A stretch of DNA of 19,005 nt, taken from Peptococcaceae bacterium. Lineage in GTDB: Bacteria > Bacillota > Peptococcia > DRI-13 > UBA5745. A model generated the notes under the pieces. The model saw only the letters and a list, made by a program, of their open reading frames with translations, did no database searches and was not told where the DNA came from. Both the position numbers and the translations under genes were made by a program. Each line of letters opens with the position of its first letter. Position 1 is the stretch's first letter. Positions 1-7,644 of the stretch are shown here, piece after piece. The DNA lies in assembly GCA_031264885.1 (NCBI GenBank), contig JAISDM010000185.1:1-19005 (forward strand), written 5' to 3'.

Positions 1-25
1 CTGCGGATGCGCTGTTCGCGGTACC

Positions 26-77
26 GTAGGGGCGGCATCCTGCCGCCCGTTCATCATTCCACGATCCCCTGCCCCTA
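26..77. repeat. Palindromic repeat, site A
   Basis: Positions 26-49 hold one copy of the 24-bp unit whose core is a near-perfect palindrome: GGGGCGGCA, CC, TGCCGCCCG as read on the plus strand. It is preceded by GGTACC at 20-25. A degenerate second half (GTAGGGGCAGGGG on the minus strand) lies at about 64-78 and overlaps the stop codon of the ABC permease. The unit is repeated near 6.7, 15.05, 16.4-16.5 and 18.8 kb. It can fold as a stem of 8 bp with a 3-nt loop but has no following T-run. Confidence 0.8.
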
Positions 78-1445
78 CTCGTTTCGGATGGCTGTAATCG
101 GACTCAGCCGGGTGGCGCGCCGGGCCGGGAACCATCCGGCCACGATGCCGATGAAGAAAGCGAATACCAGCGCGAATATCGCCAGCCAGAACGGGATGAC
201 CGATACATCCATCGCTTCCTCCCCGATGGTCATGAAACTGCCGGCGGCAAAGTAATTGATCACCCTGGAAAGGCCATAACTCACCGCCAGCCCCACCATG
301 CCGCCGAACACCCCGATCAGCCCCGCTTCCATCAAGAACAGCGCCTGAACATCCCCGCCGTTGGCCCCCACCACCTTCATGACGCCGATCTCCCGGGTAC
401 GCTCATAAATGGACATAATCATGGTATTGGCGATGCCGATGGACGCCACCAAAAGGGTAATGGCGCCGATCCCGCCCAGTACCGCCTGGATCATCAGGGA
501 CTGGGACTCGATCCCTTCCAGCTGATCCGCCAGGGTATACACGTTATAGCCCTGTTCCCGCAGTATCTTGCACACTTGCCGGGCCGCCGACACATCCTTG
601 CAGCGGATCATGATGTTGTCGTACTGATCCGCGGCTTTTTTACGCCTGGCGTCGCTGCTCCTGGTGGACGACATGACACGCTCGCCCCCCATATCATAAA
701 CGGCGTATCCGCCGCCGTTGTTGGCATTCACATATTTACGCCAGCGCCGCACATCCTCCAGAGAAGCGTAGGCGTTCCACGCCGTATCCGAGTATTCCCC
801 CTCCAGCACGCCTATGATCTGGGCGCTCTGCCGCTTGGTGGTGGACTGACCCGTTTTGTCGTCATACTTATTCAGATTTACCGTGACCAGTTTCCCGTTC
901 ATCTCCAGGGAATTCTGGGATCTATAGTCAAATCTGGGATTATACGCGGCTTTGGGATCGTAAAAATTGCTGCGCACCTGGTATCCCACCACCATCATAT
1001 TCCGATCCAGATCCGTAAGCATGCGCCCTTCCAGGATTTTTAGCTCCATGGCCTCCATCTTGGACGGTTCCATACCGTAAATATTGATGTAGCCCTGCAT
1101 CTTCCCGAATTTCGCCTCGCTGCTGATCTGATAAACCGGCGCCACCACCATAACGCCGGGATAGCCCTCCATCGCCGTCACCGCCTCGTCGTCGAGAAAC
1201 TGCTCCTCCCCGATCATCTCACCGGTGTCATAGTTATAGCTCCGCCCCTGGTTCACCGTCACCATGTTCAGGTTGCCCCAGCTCTCGAACATCTTGCGCT
1301 GGGCCTGATCCAGGCCGACCCCGATGGAAATCATCACCACGATGGCCATGGTTCCGATCAGGACCCCCAGAATGGTCAGAACGGCCCGCACCTTCCGGCG
1401 CCATAAATTGCGGTACGCCAACACTAAAATATCCAGCTTATTCAT
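75..1445 (-). CDS. ABC transporter permease, MacB/FtsX type
   Basis: Inner-membrane permease of the MacB/LolC/FtsX superfamily, 456 residues, the usual size. TM1 lies at about residues 20-42 in a MacB-type N-terminus (NLWRRKVRAVLTILGVLIGT). A large extracytoplasmic domain spans about 45-318. The C-terminal FtsX domain has three more membrane segments at about 322-346, 368-392 and 418-440, with the family motif YERTREIGVMKVVGA. This topology belongs to mechanotransmission-type transporters that move substrates or drive proteins outside the membrane rather than classic importers. The ATG is preceded by GAGAGGAA and overlaps the end of the upstream CARDB-like gene by 8 nt, so translation is probably coupled. 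The stop codon TAG falls in a degenerate copy of the dispersed palindromic repeat. The substrate cannot be inferred. The class assignment is secure. Confidence 0.93.
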   Translation of the reverse strand: MNKLDILVLAYRNLWRRKVRAVLTILGVLIGTMAIVVMISIGVGLDQAQRKMFESWGNLNMVTVNQGRSYNYDTGEMIGEEQFLDDEAVTAMEGYPGVMVVAPVYQISSEAKFGKMQGYINIYGMEPSKMEAMELKILEGRMLTDLDRNMMVVGYQVRSNFYDPKAAYNPRFDYRSQNSLEMNGKLVTVNLNKYDDKTGQSTTKRQSAQIIGVLEGEYSDTAWNAYASLEDVRRWRKYVNANNGGGYAVYDMGGERVMSSTRSSDARRKKAADQYDNIMIRCKDVSAARQVCKILREQGYNVYTLADQLEGIESQSLMIQAVLGGIGAITLLVASIGIANTMIMSIYERTREIGVMKVVGANGGDVQALFLMEAGLIGVFGGMVGLAVSYGLSRVINYFAAGSFMTIGEEAMDVSVIPFWLAIFALVFAFFIGIVAGWFPARRATRLSPITAIRNE

Positions 1446-3189
1446 TGAAAAATTCCTCTCTGGCTTTCTTCTTCGCCCGGAGAATATAAATCAGCTCCGC
1501 CAGGGCGACCACCGCTATCGCCAGCGCCAGCCAATAGGTCCGCAGGAAGGCCAGCGCCGGGTTCCCCAGCCCGCCGTCCATGCCGTCGACGCCGGGCATA
1601 CCCTCCGGCATATTCACATCCACAGCCTGCGCCTCCTGGACATTCATCTCGAAGGGGAATTCCTGCCGGACAGACTGATTGTTGTTATCCGTGTAGCTGA
1701 ATACCAACATCCCCGACAAAACCCCCTCCGCCCTGGGCACGATCATTCCGGAATAAGAATCGCTGGCGCCGATCTCCAGTTTGCCCACATAGTAAATAGC
1801 GTCCATCAGCTCAAACTGGCCCTGGCTGTCCTCCACCGCCACCATGAAATTGTCCAGCGCCACCTTCCCCGTGTTGACATATTCCGCCATCACCGGCACG
1901 GGCTGACCCAGACTCCCGTCTGTGGGGATACTGGTGGACACCACCTGAAGCCGGGCCTCCTGAGTCACCGGGATATTGACCAGTTCCTGGAGGGTCAGAT
2001 CCTTGCCCGCCCTGTCCTCATAAACAATGTCAATGGGCACGATATACGTTTTCGCCTGAGCGTTGGCGTCCACATACAGCTCGATCTCCTTCACCACCAC
2101 ACTCTGCCCGGCAATCTGATCAATAAAGAAGCTGTTGCTGGAATCCACCGGCGAAAACACCGTTCCGCCGGCGCTGGTGGTCCCGCTGGAATTATCCTCA
2201 ACCTTCAGCACACCCATGGATATCTTCACATTATTGACCTGCACCTTATTGGTGTTCTCGATGTACAAGGTCAGCGTCACCCGGTCCCCCCCGTAGACCT
2301 GGGGTTTGGACAGCGTATACTTGTTGATGATGATCCTGGGATTCGAAGTGGTCCCGAAGGAATCGTCCGACAGAGGCAAATTCAGGATTTCCTCCGCGGT
2401 TTCCACAGACTGACTGCCTAAATAGTCAAAAGTCATTTTCATTTTGACCGTGTTGGCCGTTCGGGTATCTTTGGCCTTGAGGCTGTAACGCAGAACGGTC
2501 TCCTCATTTTTATAAATCTTGGGAACCGTCTGTTTATTGGTCACATTCAACACCTGAAAGTTCACGTCCCCGTCCAGGTACACCACCACATTCCTGGCGT
2601 CCATGGTGATGCTGGTATTCTGGAGGGTCAGCTCAATGTCGAAGCCCTCCTCCAGATCAGGCGTATCCTGCAGAACCCGGATGTCCCTGACAATGATCAC
2701 CGGCTCCATCATATCAAAAATCACCGGCATGGACAAATCCATGACCGCCGTACCGCAGTACTGAAACAGCGCGTTCTGATACAGCGCCTTGGCCACCATC
2801 CGGTATTCCCGGTCCGCCTGAGCGTCTTTGCTGACCTCAAAGGTCACGGGCACCGTTCTGGTGCCTCTGGCCGGGATCTGATCCACCGTCAGGGCGTCCA
2901 TGGCGGTTTTCAAAACAAACGGCCCCTGCCCCGGATCAAAATCATCGGTCTTAAACTCAAACGTAATGTTGAACGCCGGTTTATCCGTGATATTCCGGAT
3001 CAAAAAATTGATGGTGAACTCATTGCCCACCACGATGTCCTCTTTACGCATGTTGGATTCCAATGTTAAAATCGGATCGATCGAATCCCGAACCACCTGC
3101 TGCGCCGGCGCCCGCCCGGGAAAAACCGTCAACGCGCACACGCACCAAATAACGCTGATAAAAACCCTCATTCCGGCTTTAAACATCAT
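1438..3189 (-). CDS. Secreted, C-terminally anchored CARDB-like protein of ABC module
   Basis: 583 residues. A signal peptide covers about residues 1-30 (hydrophobic VFISVIWCVCALTVF, then APAQQ). A long extracellular part is rich in beta-strand patterns, with repeated phrases of the type 'DIVVGNEFTINFLIRNITDKPAFNI' near 50, 'EEGFDIELTLQNTSITMDARNV' near 180 and 'VYGGDRVTLTLYIENTNKVQVNNV' near 295, typical of CARDB/COG1361-like immunoglobulin folds. One C-terminal TM segment at about 550-571 is followed by a short basic tail (RAKKKAREEF). The gene sits between the ATPase and the permease, sharing ATGA with the ATPase stop, so it very likely acts with them. In MacAB systems this place is held by an HlyD-type adaptor, but no HlyD/MacA features are visible here. 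Inference: an extracellular adaptor, substrate-binding or envelope-contact subunit. No exact function is known to me. Confidence 0.85.
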   Translation of the reverse strand: MMFKAGMRVFISVIWCVCALTVFPGRAPAQQVVRDSIDPILTLESNMRKEDIVVGNEFTINFLIRNITDKPAFNITFEFKTDDFDPGQGPFVLKTAMDALTVDQIPARGTRTVPVTFEVSKDAQADREYRMVAKALYQNALFQYCGTAVMDLSMPVIFDMMEPVIIVRDIRVLQDTPDLEEGFDIELTLQNTSITMDARNVVVYLDGDVNFQVLNVTNKQTVPKIYKNEETVLRYSLKAKDTRTANTVKMKMTFDYLGSQSVETAEEILNLPLSDDSFGTTSNPRIIINKYTLSKPQVYGGDRVTLTLYIENTNKVQVNNVKISMGVLKVEDNSSGTTSAGGTVFSPVDSSNSFFIDQIAGQSVVVKEIELYVDANAQAKTYIVPIDIVYEDRAGKDLTLQELVNIPVTQEARLQVVSTSIPTDGSLGQPVPVMAEYVNTGKVALDNFMVAVEDSQGQFELMDAIYYVGKLEIGASDSYSGMIVPRAEGVLSGMLVFSYTDNNNQSVRQEFPFEMNVQEAQAVDVNMPEGMPGVDGMDGGLGNPALAFLRTYWLALAIAVVALAELIYILRAKKKAREEFFNE

Positions 3190-3893
3190 TCCGCCAACTC
3201 TCCTTTGTGTTTACTGTCAATTTTAATAATGCGCCCGTCCACCATATGGATCACCCGGTCCGCGTATTCCGCCAATTCCAAATTATGAGTCACCATCATC
3301 AGCGTGACCCCTCCCTGGCGAACCCTCTCCCGCAGAATCTCCATGATCTCTTTGGTGGTCTTCGTATCCAGGTTGCCCGTGGGTTCGTCCGCGTACAGAA
3401 TCTTGGGATCGTTGATCAGCGCCCGGGCAATGCTCACCCGCTGCTGCTGCCCGCCGCTCATCTCGGTCGGTTTGTTTTTCAGCCGGTCCTTCAGACCCAT
3501 CTGGGTCAATATATCCCTGGCCCGCTTATACCGCTCCCTTCTCCCGACGCCGTCAAACATCAGGGGCATGCTCACATTCTCCAGAGCGGTCAAAGTCGGA
3601 ATTAGATTATATGCTTGAAAGATAAAACCCATGTATCTCCGGCGAAACAAGGCCATATCCCGTTCTTTCATTTTCACAATAGATGTTCCTCTGACCACAA
3701 TGTCACCTCGGGTGGGCTTATCCAACCCCGCCACCGTGTGCAGCAGCGTGGATTTGCCGGATCCGGAAGCGCCCAGAACACAAATAAACTCCCCCGGGTC
3801 AATCCGCATATTCACACTGTCCAAAGCGGTGATCACTTCCTGCCCCACCCGGTATTTCTTGACCAAATCCAGGGTCTCAATCAGACATGTCAT
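3186..3893 (-). CDS. ABC transporter ATP-binding protein, MacB/LolD family
   Basis: 235-residue cytoplasmic nucleotide-binding subunit. Walker A GASGSGKST is at residues 41-49, the Q-loop Gln at 93 (FIFQAYNLIP), signature MSGGQ at 145-149 (a Met for the usual Leu), Walker B ILYADE at 165-170 followed by the D-loop, and the H-loop His at 203 (MVTHN). The sequence FQAYNLIPTLTALENV and the length are typical of the LolD/MacB/FtsE class that pairs with FtsX-type permeases. The ATG at 3893 follows GAGGTGAAAAT. The gene starts 35 nt after the thrC stop with no terminator visible, so read-through from thrC is possible. It ends overlapping the next gene by 4 nt, making it the first gene of a coupled ATPase-CARDB-permease set. 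Confidence 0.95.
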   Translation of the reverse strand: MTCLIETLDLVKKYRVGQEVITALDSVNMRIDPGEFICVLGASGSGKSTLLHTVAGLDKPTRGDIVVRGTSIVKMKERDMALFRRRYMGFIFQAYNLIPTLTALENVSMPLMFDGVGRRERYKRARDILTQMGLKDRLKNKPTEMSGGQQQRVSIARALINDPKILYADEPTGNLDTKTTKEIMEILRERVRQGGVTLMMVTHNLELAEYADRVIHMVDGRIIKIDSKHKGELAE

Positions 3894-3928
3894 ATTTTCA
3901 CCTCAGTATATATAGACGCGGCGGCCTT

Positions 3929-5437
3929 TCAATCGGTTCCCGAATCCGAATCCAGGATCGACAAAATCATCGGTTCCATCTCATCCCGGCGGCAAAAACG
4001 CCGGCGCGGCCGCTCTTCCAGACCCAGCAAAGCCGGATGCGCCGGTTCGCCGGTGAAATCGCTCAGGATCTTTAAGGTTTCAAATTCGTTCCGCTCAGCC
4101 GCCGGATGACCCAGCGCGGCCAGAACGCTGCCGCTGAATTTAAACGGGCTGGCGGTGGCGTCAATCAGCGTGAGCGTCTCATCCCCCGTCTGATTCCGGT
4201 ATTGCTCATAGACCGCCATGCCCACAGCCGTATGGGGATCCATCACATAATGATTCTGTTCGTATATCTCCCGGATCATATCGGATCCTTCCTCATCCGT
4301 GGCAAAACCCGCCCACAAGACCTCATTCATGGCTTTTTTGACGGTCCCGCCCACCTGGAACCGGCCTTTGCCGGCAAGCCCGCCCATCCAATCGCGTATC
4401 ATTTCCCCGTCGCGGCCCGACATCTCAAACAAGAGACGCTCCAGATTACTGGATATCAAAATATCCATAGACGGGCTGTTGGTGTAATAAAACGGCCTAT
4501 TGCGGTCATAAATCCCCGTTTGGAAGAAATCCGTCAGCACATGATTCATATTGGAGGCGCAAATCAGCTTATGCACAGGCAAACCCATCTGTTTGGCGTA
4601 CCAGCCGGCCAATATATTGCCAAAATTCCCCGTAGGCGCCACGAAATTGACGGGCGCCCCCCATTGAACGCGTTTTTGTTGGGACAGCGCAAAATACGCG
4701 TGGAAATAATAAACGATCTGCGGCGCCAGGCGTCCCCAATTGATGGAATTGGCGGAAGACATCCGAACGCCCCGGCCGTCCAGCAGCCGGATCATTTCCT
4801 CATTGCCGAACACGGCCTTCACCCCGTTCTGGCAATCGTCAAAATTCCCCTCGACGGCGCAAACATAGGTATTGCGGCCGTCGGTGGCGTTCATCTGCGC
4901 CTCCTGCACAGGGCTGACGCCTCCGTTGGGATAGAACACGGCGATCTTGATCCCAGGCACATCTTTGAATCCTTCCAGCGCCGCCTTTCCCGTGTCTCCC
5001 GAGGTCGCCACCAAAATGAGAATCTCCTTGCCGTCTCCCGTTCTCTGAGCGGCATATGTCAGCAAATAAGGCATAATTTGAAGCGCCATATCTTTAAAAG
5101 CCGCGGTGGGCCCGTGGAACAACTCCAGGAATCCCAGACCGCCGCCGATCATCTTCACCGGAGCCGGCCCGGCGTCTCCGCCCCACGCCGGCCTGCCGTA
5201 AGCTTTTGCCGCAAAGTCCCGCAAGACCGGACCGGGATAGTCGTCCATCAAAGCATTCAGCACCGCGGCGGCCAGCTCCGGATAACTCAAAGATTCCAGA
5301 GTTTGCAGTTCCTCCATGGAATACCTGGGAACGCTTCGCGGGACAAATAAGCCGCCGCCAGGCGCCATACCTGAATAAACAGCCTCACAGGAGGATACCG
5401 GCTCCGCGTTTCCCCTGGTGTTGATATACATTGACAT
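3929..5437 (-). CDS. thrC: Threonine synthase
   Basis: PLP-dependent enzyme converting O-phosphohomoserine to L-threonine, last step of threonine biosynthesis, cytoplasmic. At 502 residues it fits the long threonine synthase subgroup. The N-terminus MYINTRGNAEPVSSCEAVYSGMAPGGGLFVP is the family signature. The PLP lysine is in HGPTAAFKDMALQ at about residue 115, ATSGDTGKAA is the phosphate-binding loop region, and NSINWGRLAPQIVYYFHAY and APTGNFGNILAGWYAKQMG are conserved. I chose the ATG at 5437 because AAAGGAG stands 7 nt upstream. An upstream in-frame start at 5467 would read through that ribosome site. Divergent from the SorC-type regulator, with a 130-bp gap. An ABC module follows after 35 nt. 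Confidence 0.97.
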   Translation of the reverse strand: MSMYINTRGNAEPVSSCEAVYSGMAPGGGLFVPRSVPRYSMEELQTLESLSYPELAAAVLNALMDDYPGPVLRDFAAKAYGRPAWGGDAGPAPVKMIGGGLGFLELFHGPTAAFKDMALQIMPYLLTYAAQRTGDGKEILILVATSGDTGKAALEGFKDVPGIKIAVFYPNGGVSPVQEAQMNATDGRNTYVCAVEGNFDDCQNGVKAVFGNEEMIRLLDGRGVRMSSANSINWGRLAPQIVYYFHAYFALSQQKRVQWGAPVNFVAPTGNFGNILAGWYAKQMGLPVHKLICASNMNHVLTDFFQTGIYDRNRPFYYTNSPSMDILISSNLERLLFEMSGRDGEMIRDWMGGLAGKGRFQVGGTVKKAMNEVLWAGFATDEEGSDMIREIYEQNHYVMDPHTAVGMAVYEQYRNQTGDETLTLIDATASPFKFSGSVLAALGHPAAERNEFETLKILSDFTGEPAHPALLGLEERPRRRFCRRDEMEPMILSILDSDSGTD

Positions 5438-5496
5438 AACCGCTTCTCCTTTATAAAATGAAATCAAACCAAATCTTATTTATTCTATCACATTTT

Positions 5497-5519
5497 ATTT
5501 TACGGAAATACGGTAAAAT
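5497..5519. promoter_or_regulatory. Inverted repeat in thrC/SorC divergent promoter region
   Basis: The gap between thrC and the SorC-type gene contains ATTTTAC (5497-5503) and its exact inverse GTAAAAT (5513-5519) around a 9-bp centre, with a direct repeat TACGG-AAA-TACGG inside. The TAAAAT at 5514-5519 could also act as a -10 for the plus-strand gene, but no good -35 stands 17 bp upstream. It could be an operator for the adjacent regulator. This is inferred from position only. Confidence 0.35.
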
Positions 5520-5567
5520 TGTGTCCGCGCAAAATTATGTCTAAGATAGATCATCAGGAGGCGACCC

Positions 5568-6497
5568 ATGAAAAAACATTTTTTAGTCAAAATCGCGCAT
5601 CTTTATTACGAAAACGACCAGACACAGCAGGAAATCGCGGATCAGTTAGGCATATCCCGGATGGCGGTTTCCCGGGCGCTCCAAAAAGCCCGGGACGAGG
5701 GCATCGTGGACATTCGCGTCAACTATGAAGAGGGCTACTATGAAATGGAAGAATCGCTCAAAGACAAGTATCAGCTGACGGATATCCTCATTACCCCTTT
5801 TCAGCAGGGAGAATCCCTGAAGCACATCCTGGCCCAGAACACGGCCCAATACCTCCAGCGGATTCTGGAATTCGGCGACTTGGTCGGGGTGGGATGGGGC
5901 TCCACTCTGTCCTTCTTGCCCCAGTACACCCGCTCCTTCGAACCCATGGATCTCACCTTCGTCCCGATTTTGGGCGGCGCGGGCCAGGTCAGTATGGAGA
6001 TGCACGCCAATCAAATCGCCTTCGGCCTGGCCCAATCCCTGGGCGGTCGTTTCCGGTTCCTGCACGCCCCGGCCGTCGTGGACTCCCCCCAGCTGCGAGG
6101 CGCGCTCCTGTCCGGCAAGAGCATCCGCGCCGCGCTGGAACTGGCGAAGAAGTCCAAAACCGTCATTCTGGGCATCGGCGCCCCGCTGGATCCCCTGTCC
6201 ACCATGAACGACTCCGGATACATCACAGAGGACGAGCTGTCCAAATTAGAGCAAGCGGGAGCCGTCTGCGACGTAGGCTCCTGCGTATACCTGAACTCAG
6301 CCTCCCAGCTCTGCCCGCTGGATTTAAACGACAAAATCGTCGGCCTCTCCTACGACGATTTAAGGGAAATCCCCACCGTCATCGCCGTAGCGGGAGGCGC
6401 CGGCAAACACGCGGCCGTACAAACAGCCCTGCGAAGCGGCCTAGTCCACATCCTCATCACCGACGAAGAAACCGCCGGGTTTCTCACCCTTTCCTAA
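5568..6497 (+). CDS. SorC-family transcriptional regulator
   Basis: 309-residue cytoplasmic DNA-binding protein of the SorC/DeoR(Bs)/CggR family. A sigma-70-region-4-like helix-turn-helix spans about residues 14-46 (YYENDQTQQEIADQLGIS, then RMAVSRALQKARDEGIV). A sugar-phosphate-binding domain follows from about 60 to the end, with family segments VGVGWGSTL, FVPILGG, NQIAFGLAQSLGG, LHAPAVV, LGIGAP, DVGS and IAVAGGAGKHAAVQTALRSG, and the closing ITDEETA. AGGAGG stands 6 nt before the ATG. Members are usually inactivated or switched by a phosphorylated sugar or related ligand. No sugar genes lie nearby, so the ligand and target are unknown. thrC is divergent and autoregulation is likely. Confidence 0.92.
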   Translation: MKKHFLVKIAHLYYENDQTQQEIADQLGISRMAVSRALQKARDEGIVDIRVNYEEGYYEMEESLKDKYQLTDILITPFQQGESLKHILAQNTAQYLQRILEFGDLVGVGWGSTLSFLPQYTRSFEPMDLTFVPILGGAGQVSMEMHANQIAFGLAQSLGGRFRFLHAPAVVDSPQLRGALLSGKSIRAALELAKKSKTVILGIGAPLDPLSTMNDSGYITEDELSKLEQAGAVCDVGSCVYLNSASQLCPLDLNDKIVGLSYDDLREIPTVIAVAGGAGKHAAVQTALRSGLVHILITDEETAGFLTLS

Positions 6498-6536
6498 GAA
6501 AAAGTCAATTCGCGGTTTGGCGTGAGTATGTTCCCC

Positions 6537-6736
6537 GTCATTCCAGGCTTGTCTATCCTCCGTCATTCCGGGCTTGTCCCGGAATCCAAAAATGATAAGC
6601 CAAGGAACCTGGATTCTGGGACAAGCCCAGAATGACAAGATATGTATGATAGTTTCCGGACGGTCCCGGGCGGCAGAATGCCGCCCCTACGGTACCGTGA
6701 ATGGCGCGCCTGTAGGGGCGGCATCCTGCCGCCCGC
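6537..6736. repeat. Repeat block, site B (two palindromic repeat families)
   Basis: This block fills the space between the convergent SorC and GntR genes. First, units starting CGTCATTCC: a short copy at 6537-6560, then a full copy at 6561-6587 whose inverse lies at 6611-6636. The two arms match at 24 of 26 positions and could form a long hairpin with a 23-nt loop. Second, a 75-bp composite at 6661-6735: palindrome at 6667-6690, spacer containing GGTACCGTGAATG, and palindrome in the opposite orientation at 6712-6735. A composite of nearly the same design occurs at 16466-16543. No open reading frame here looks real. Confidence 0.85.
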
Positions 6737-6796
6737 TTCTGGCCGCCGCATTGCCTCCGGTGAAGGAGGAGATGGCGCCCGATTAGGCGGAGCGTT

Positions 6797-7477
6797 TTAT
6801 GAATTGAGGCGCCGCAATATCCCGATGATGGCTTTCTGCGCCTTTTCCATATGTTTTTGAATCGTTTGGGCCGCTTTCTGCGGATCCCTGCCGACGATCG
6901 CCTCAAGCACCTTCCGGTGCTCCCGCACAGCCAGTTTAAGCCTGCCGGGGTCAGACAGAGTCGTGGAACGGAAGCGTTGAATCTGCTCCCGCAAATCGCA
7001 GATCAAGCCGACCAGCCGGTCGTTTTTCGACATTTGATATATCAGCGAATGGAACCGCGCGTCCGAATCCACGGTGGTCAGCAAGTCGCCGTCCGCCGTG
7101 TCGGACATGTCGCTCACCGCCTGCCTCAAATCCTCGATCTCCTCATCCGTCGCCCTTTCGGCCGCTTTTTCGGCCGCGAGCATCTCCAAGGCGGTTCGTA
7201 TCTCGAATACATCCATCACGTCTTTCATGGAAATACCCGCCACATAACTGCCTTTGCGCGGAACGATCACCACATACCCGTCGGTTTCCAGCCGGCGCAT
7301 GGCTTCCCGGACCGGAGTGCGGCTGATCCCCATTTCATCCGCCAGCTCCGTTTCCATCAGCCGCTCGCCCGGCACAAACAGCTTGGTCATAATCGCGTCC
7401 CGCAGCGCTTCATAGGCTATTTCCCCCAGAGGCTTGACCGTGTTCAAATCAATCGTAAGCACAGATCTCTCTTTCAC
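6797..7477 (-). CDS. GntR-family (FadR/FCD) transcriptional regulator
   Basis: 226 residues. A winged-helix GntR domain at about 16-80 contains ELADEMGISRTPVREAMRRL and PRKGSYVAG. The all-helical FCD ligand domain at about 86-215 keeps the metal-binding pattern: Asp139 and His143 (DARFH), His187 (REHRKVLEAI) and His209 (KHMEKA). Such proteins typically repress catabolic genes and are released by small carboxylic acids or similar ligands. The GTG start at 7477 follows GGGAGGA by 7 nt. Divergent from the phosphoesterase-SLH gene across 167 bp. Convergent with the SorC gene, separated by repeat block B. Its ligand and targets cannot be read from the sequence. Confidence 0.93.
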   Translation of the reverse strand: MKERSVLTIDLNTVKPLGEIAYEALRDAIMTKLFVPGERLMETELADEMGISRTPVREAMRRLETDGYVVIVPRKGSYVAGISMKDVMDVFEIRTALEMLAAEKAAERATDEEIEDLRQAVSDMSDTADGDLLTTVDSDARFHSLIYQMSKNDRLVGLICDLREQIQRFRSTTLSDPGRLKLAVREHRKVLEAIVGRDPQKAAQTIQKHMEKAQKAIIGILRRLNS

Positions 7478-7510
7478 CAGACCGTCCTCCCATCCGTCGT
7501 CATCCTTTAG

Positions 7511-7540
7511 GATTCATTAAATCAGGACTCGTTAAATCAG
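7511..7540. repeat. 15-bp tandem duplication in intergenic region
   Basis: Two adjacent 15-bp units, 7511-7525 and 7526-7540, agree at 13 of 15 positions (GATTCATTAAATCAG and GACTCGTTAAATCAG). They sit just upstream of the GntR gene and in the divergent region with the phosphoesterase gene. A small inverted pair ATCCT/AGGAT overlaps their left edge (7502-7513). A GntR operator is one reading. No decisive promoter was identified here. Confidence 0.5.
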
Positions 7541-7644
7541 GTAAATTAACAGAATTCGCGAAAAGCGCGGCAGGAATCCCCGTGTTTCTGCAAGAAGATA
7601 ATCAAGTTTATTTTAACAGATTCAACTGTGAAAGGAAACCTATT

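Noticed and set aside
1324..2421. A 365-codon plus-strand frame opposite the ABC permease and CARDB genes
   Set aside because: It crosses the junction of two real minus-strand genes and has a His/Arg-rich composition typical of shadow frames.
4106..5350. A 414-codon open frame on the plus strand opposite thrC
   Set aside because: It is fully antisense to a well supported threonine synthase, its product is low-complexity in His/Arg/Gly/Pro, and it has no recognisable domain. Long antisense frames are common in GC-rich genes.
5438..5567. T-box or other amino acid riboswitch leader for thrC
   Set aside because: The space between thrC and the divergent gene is only 130 bp, and I see no T-box sequence (TGGnACCGCG-like) or specifier stem.
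6661..6735. MITE or insertion-sequence remnant
   Set aside because: No target-site duplication or transposase fragment could be recognised by eye. The hairpin composite fits a REP-like element better, though a MITE origin is not excluded.
6553..6906. Open frames running through repeat block B on both strands
   Set aside because: They are made of translated palindromic repeats, run into the GntR gene antisense, and lack ribosome sites and any family similarity.
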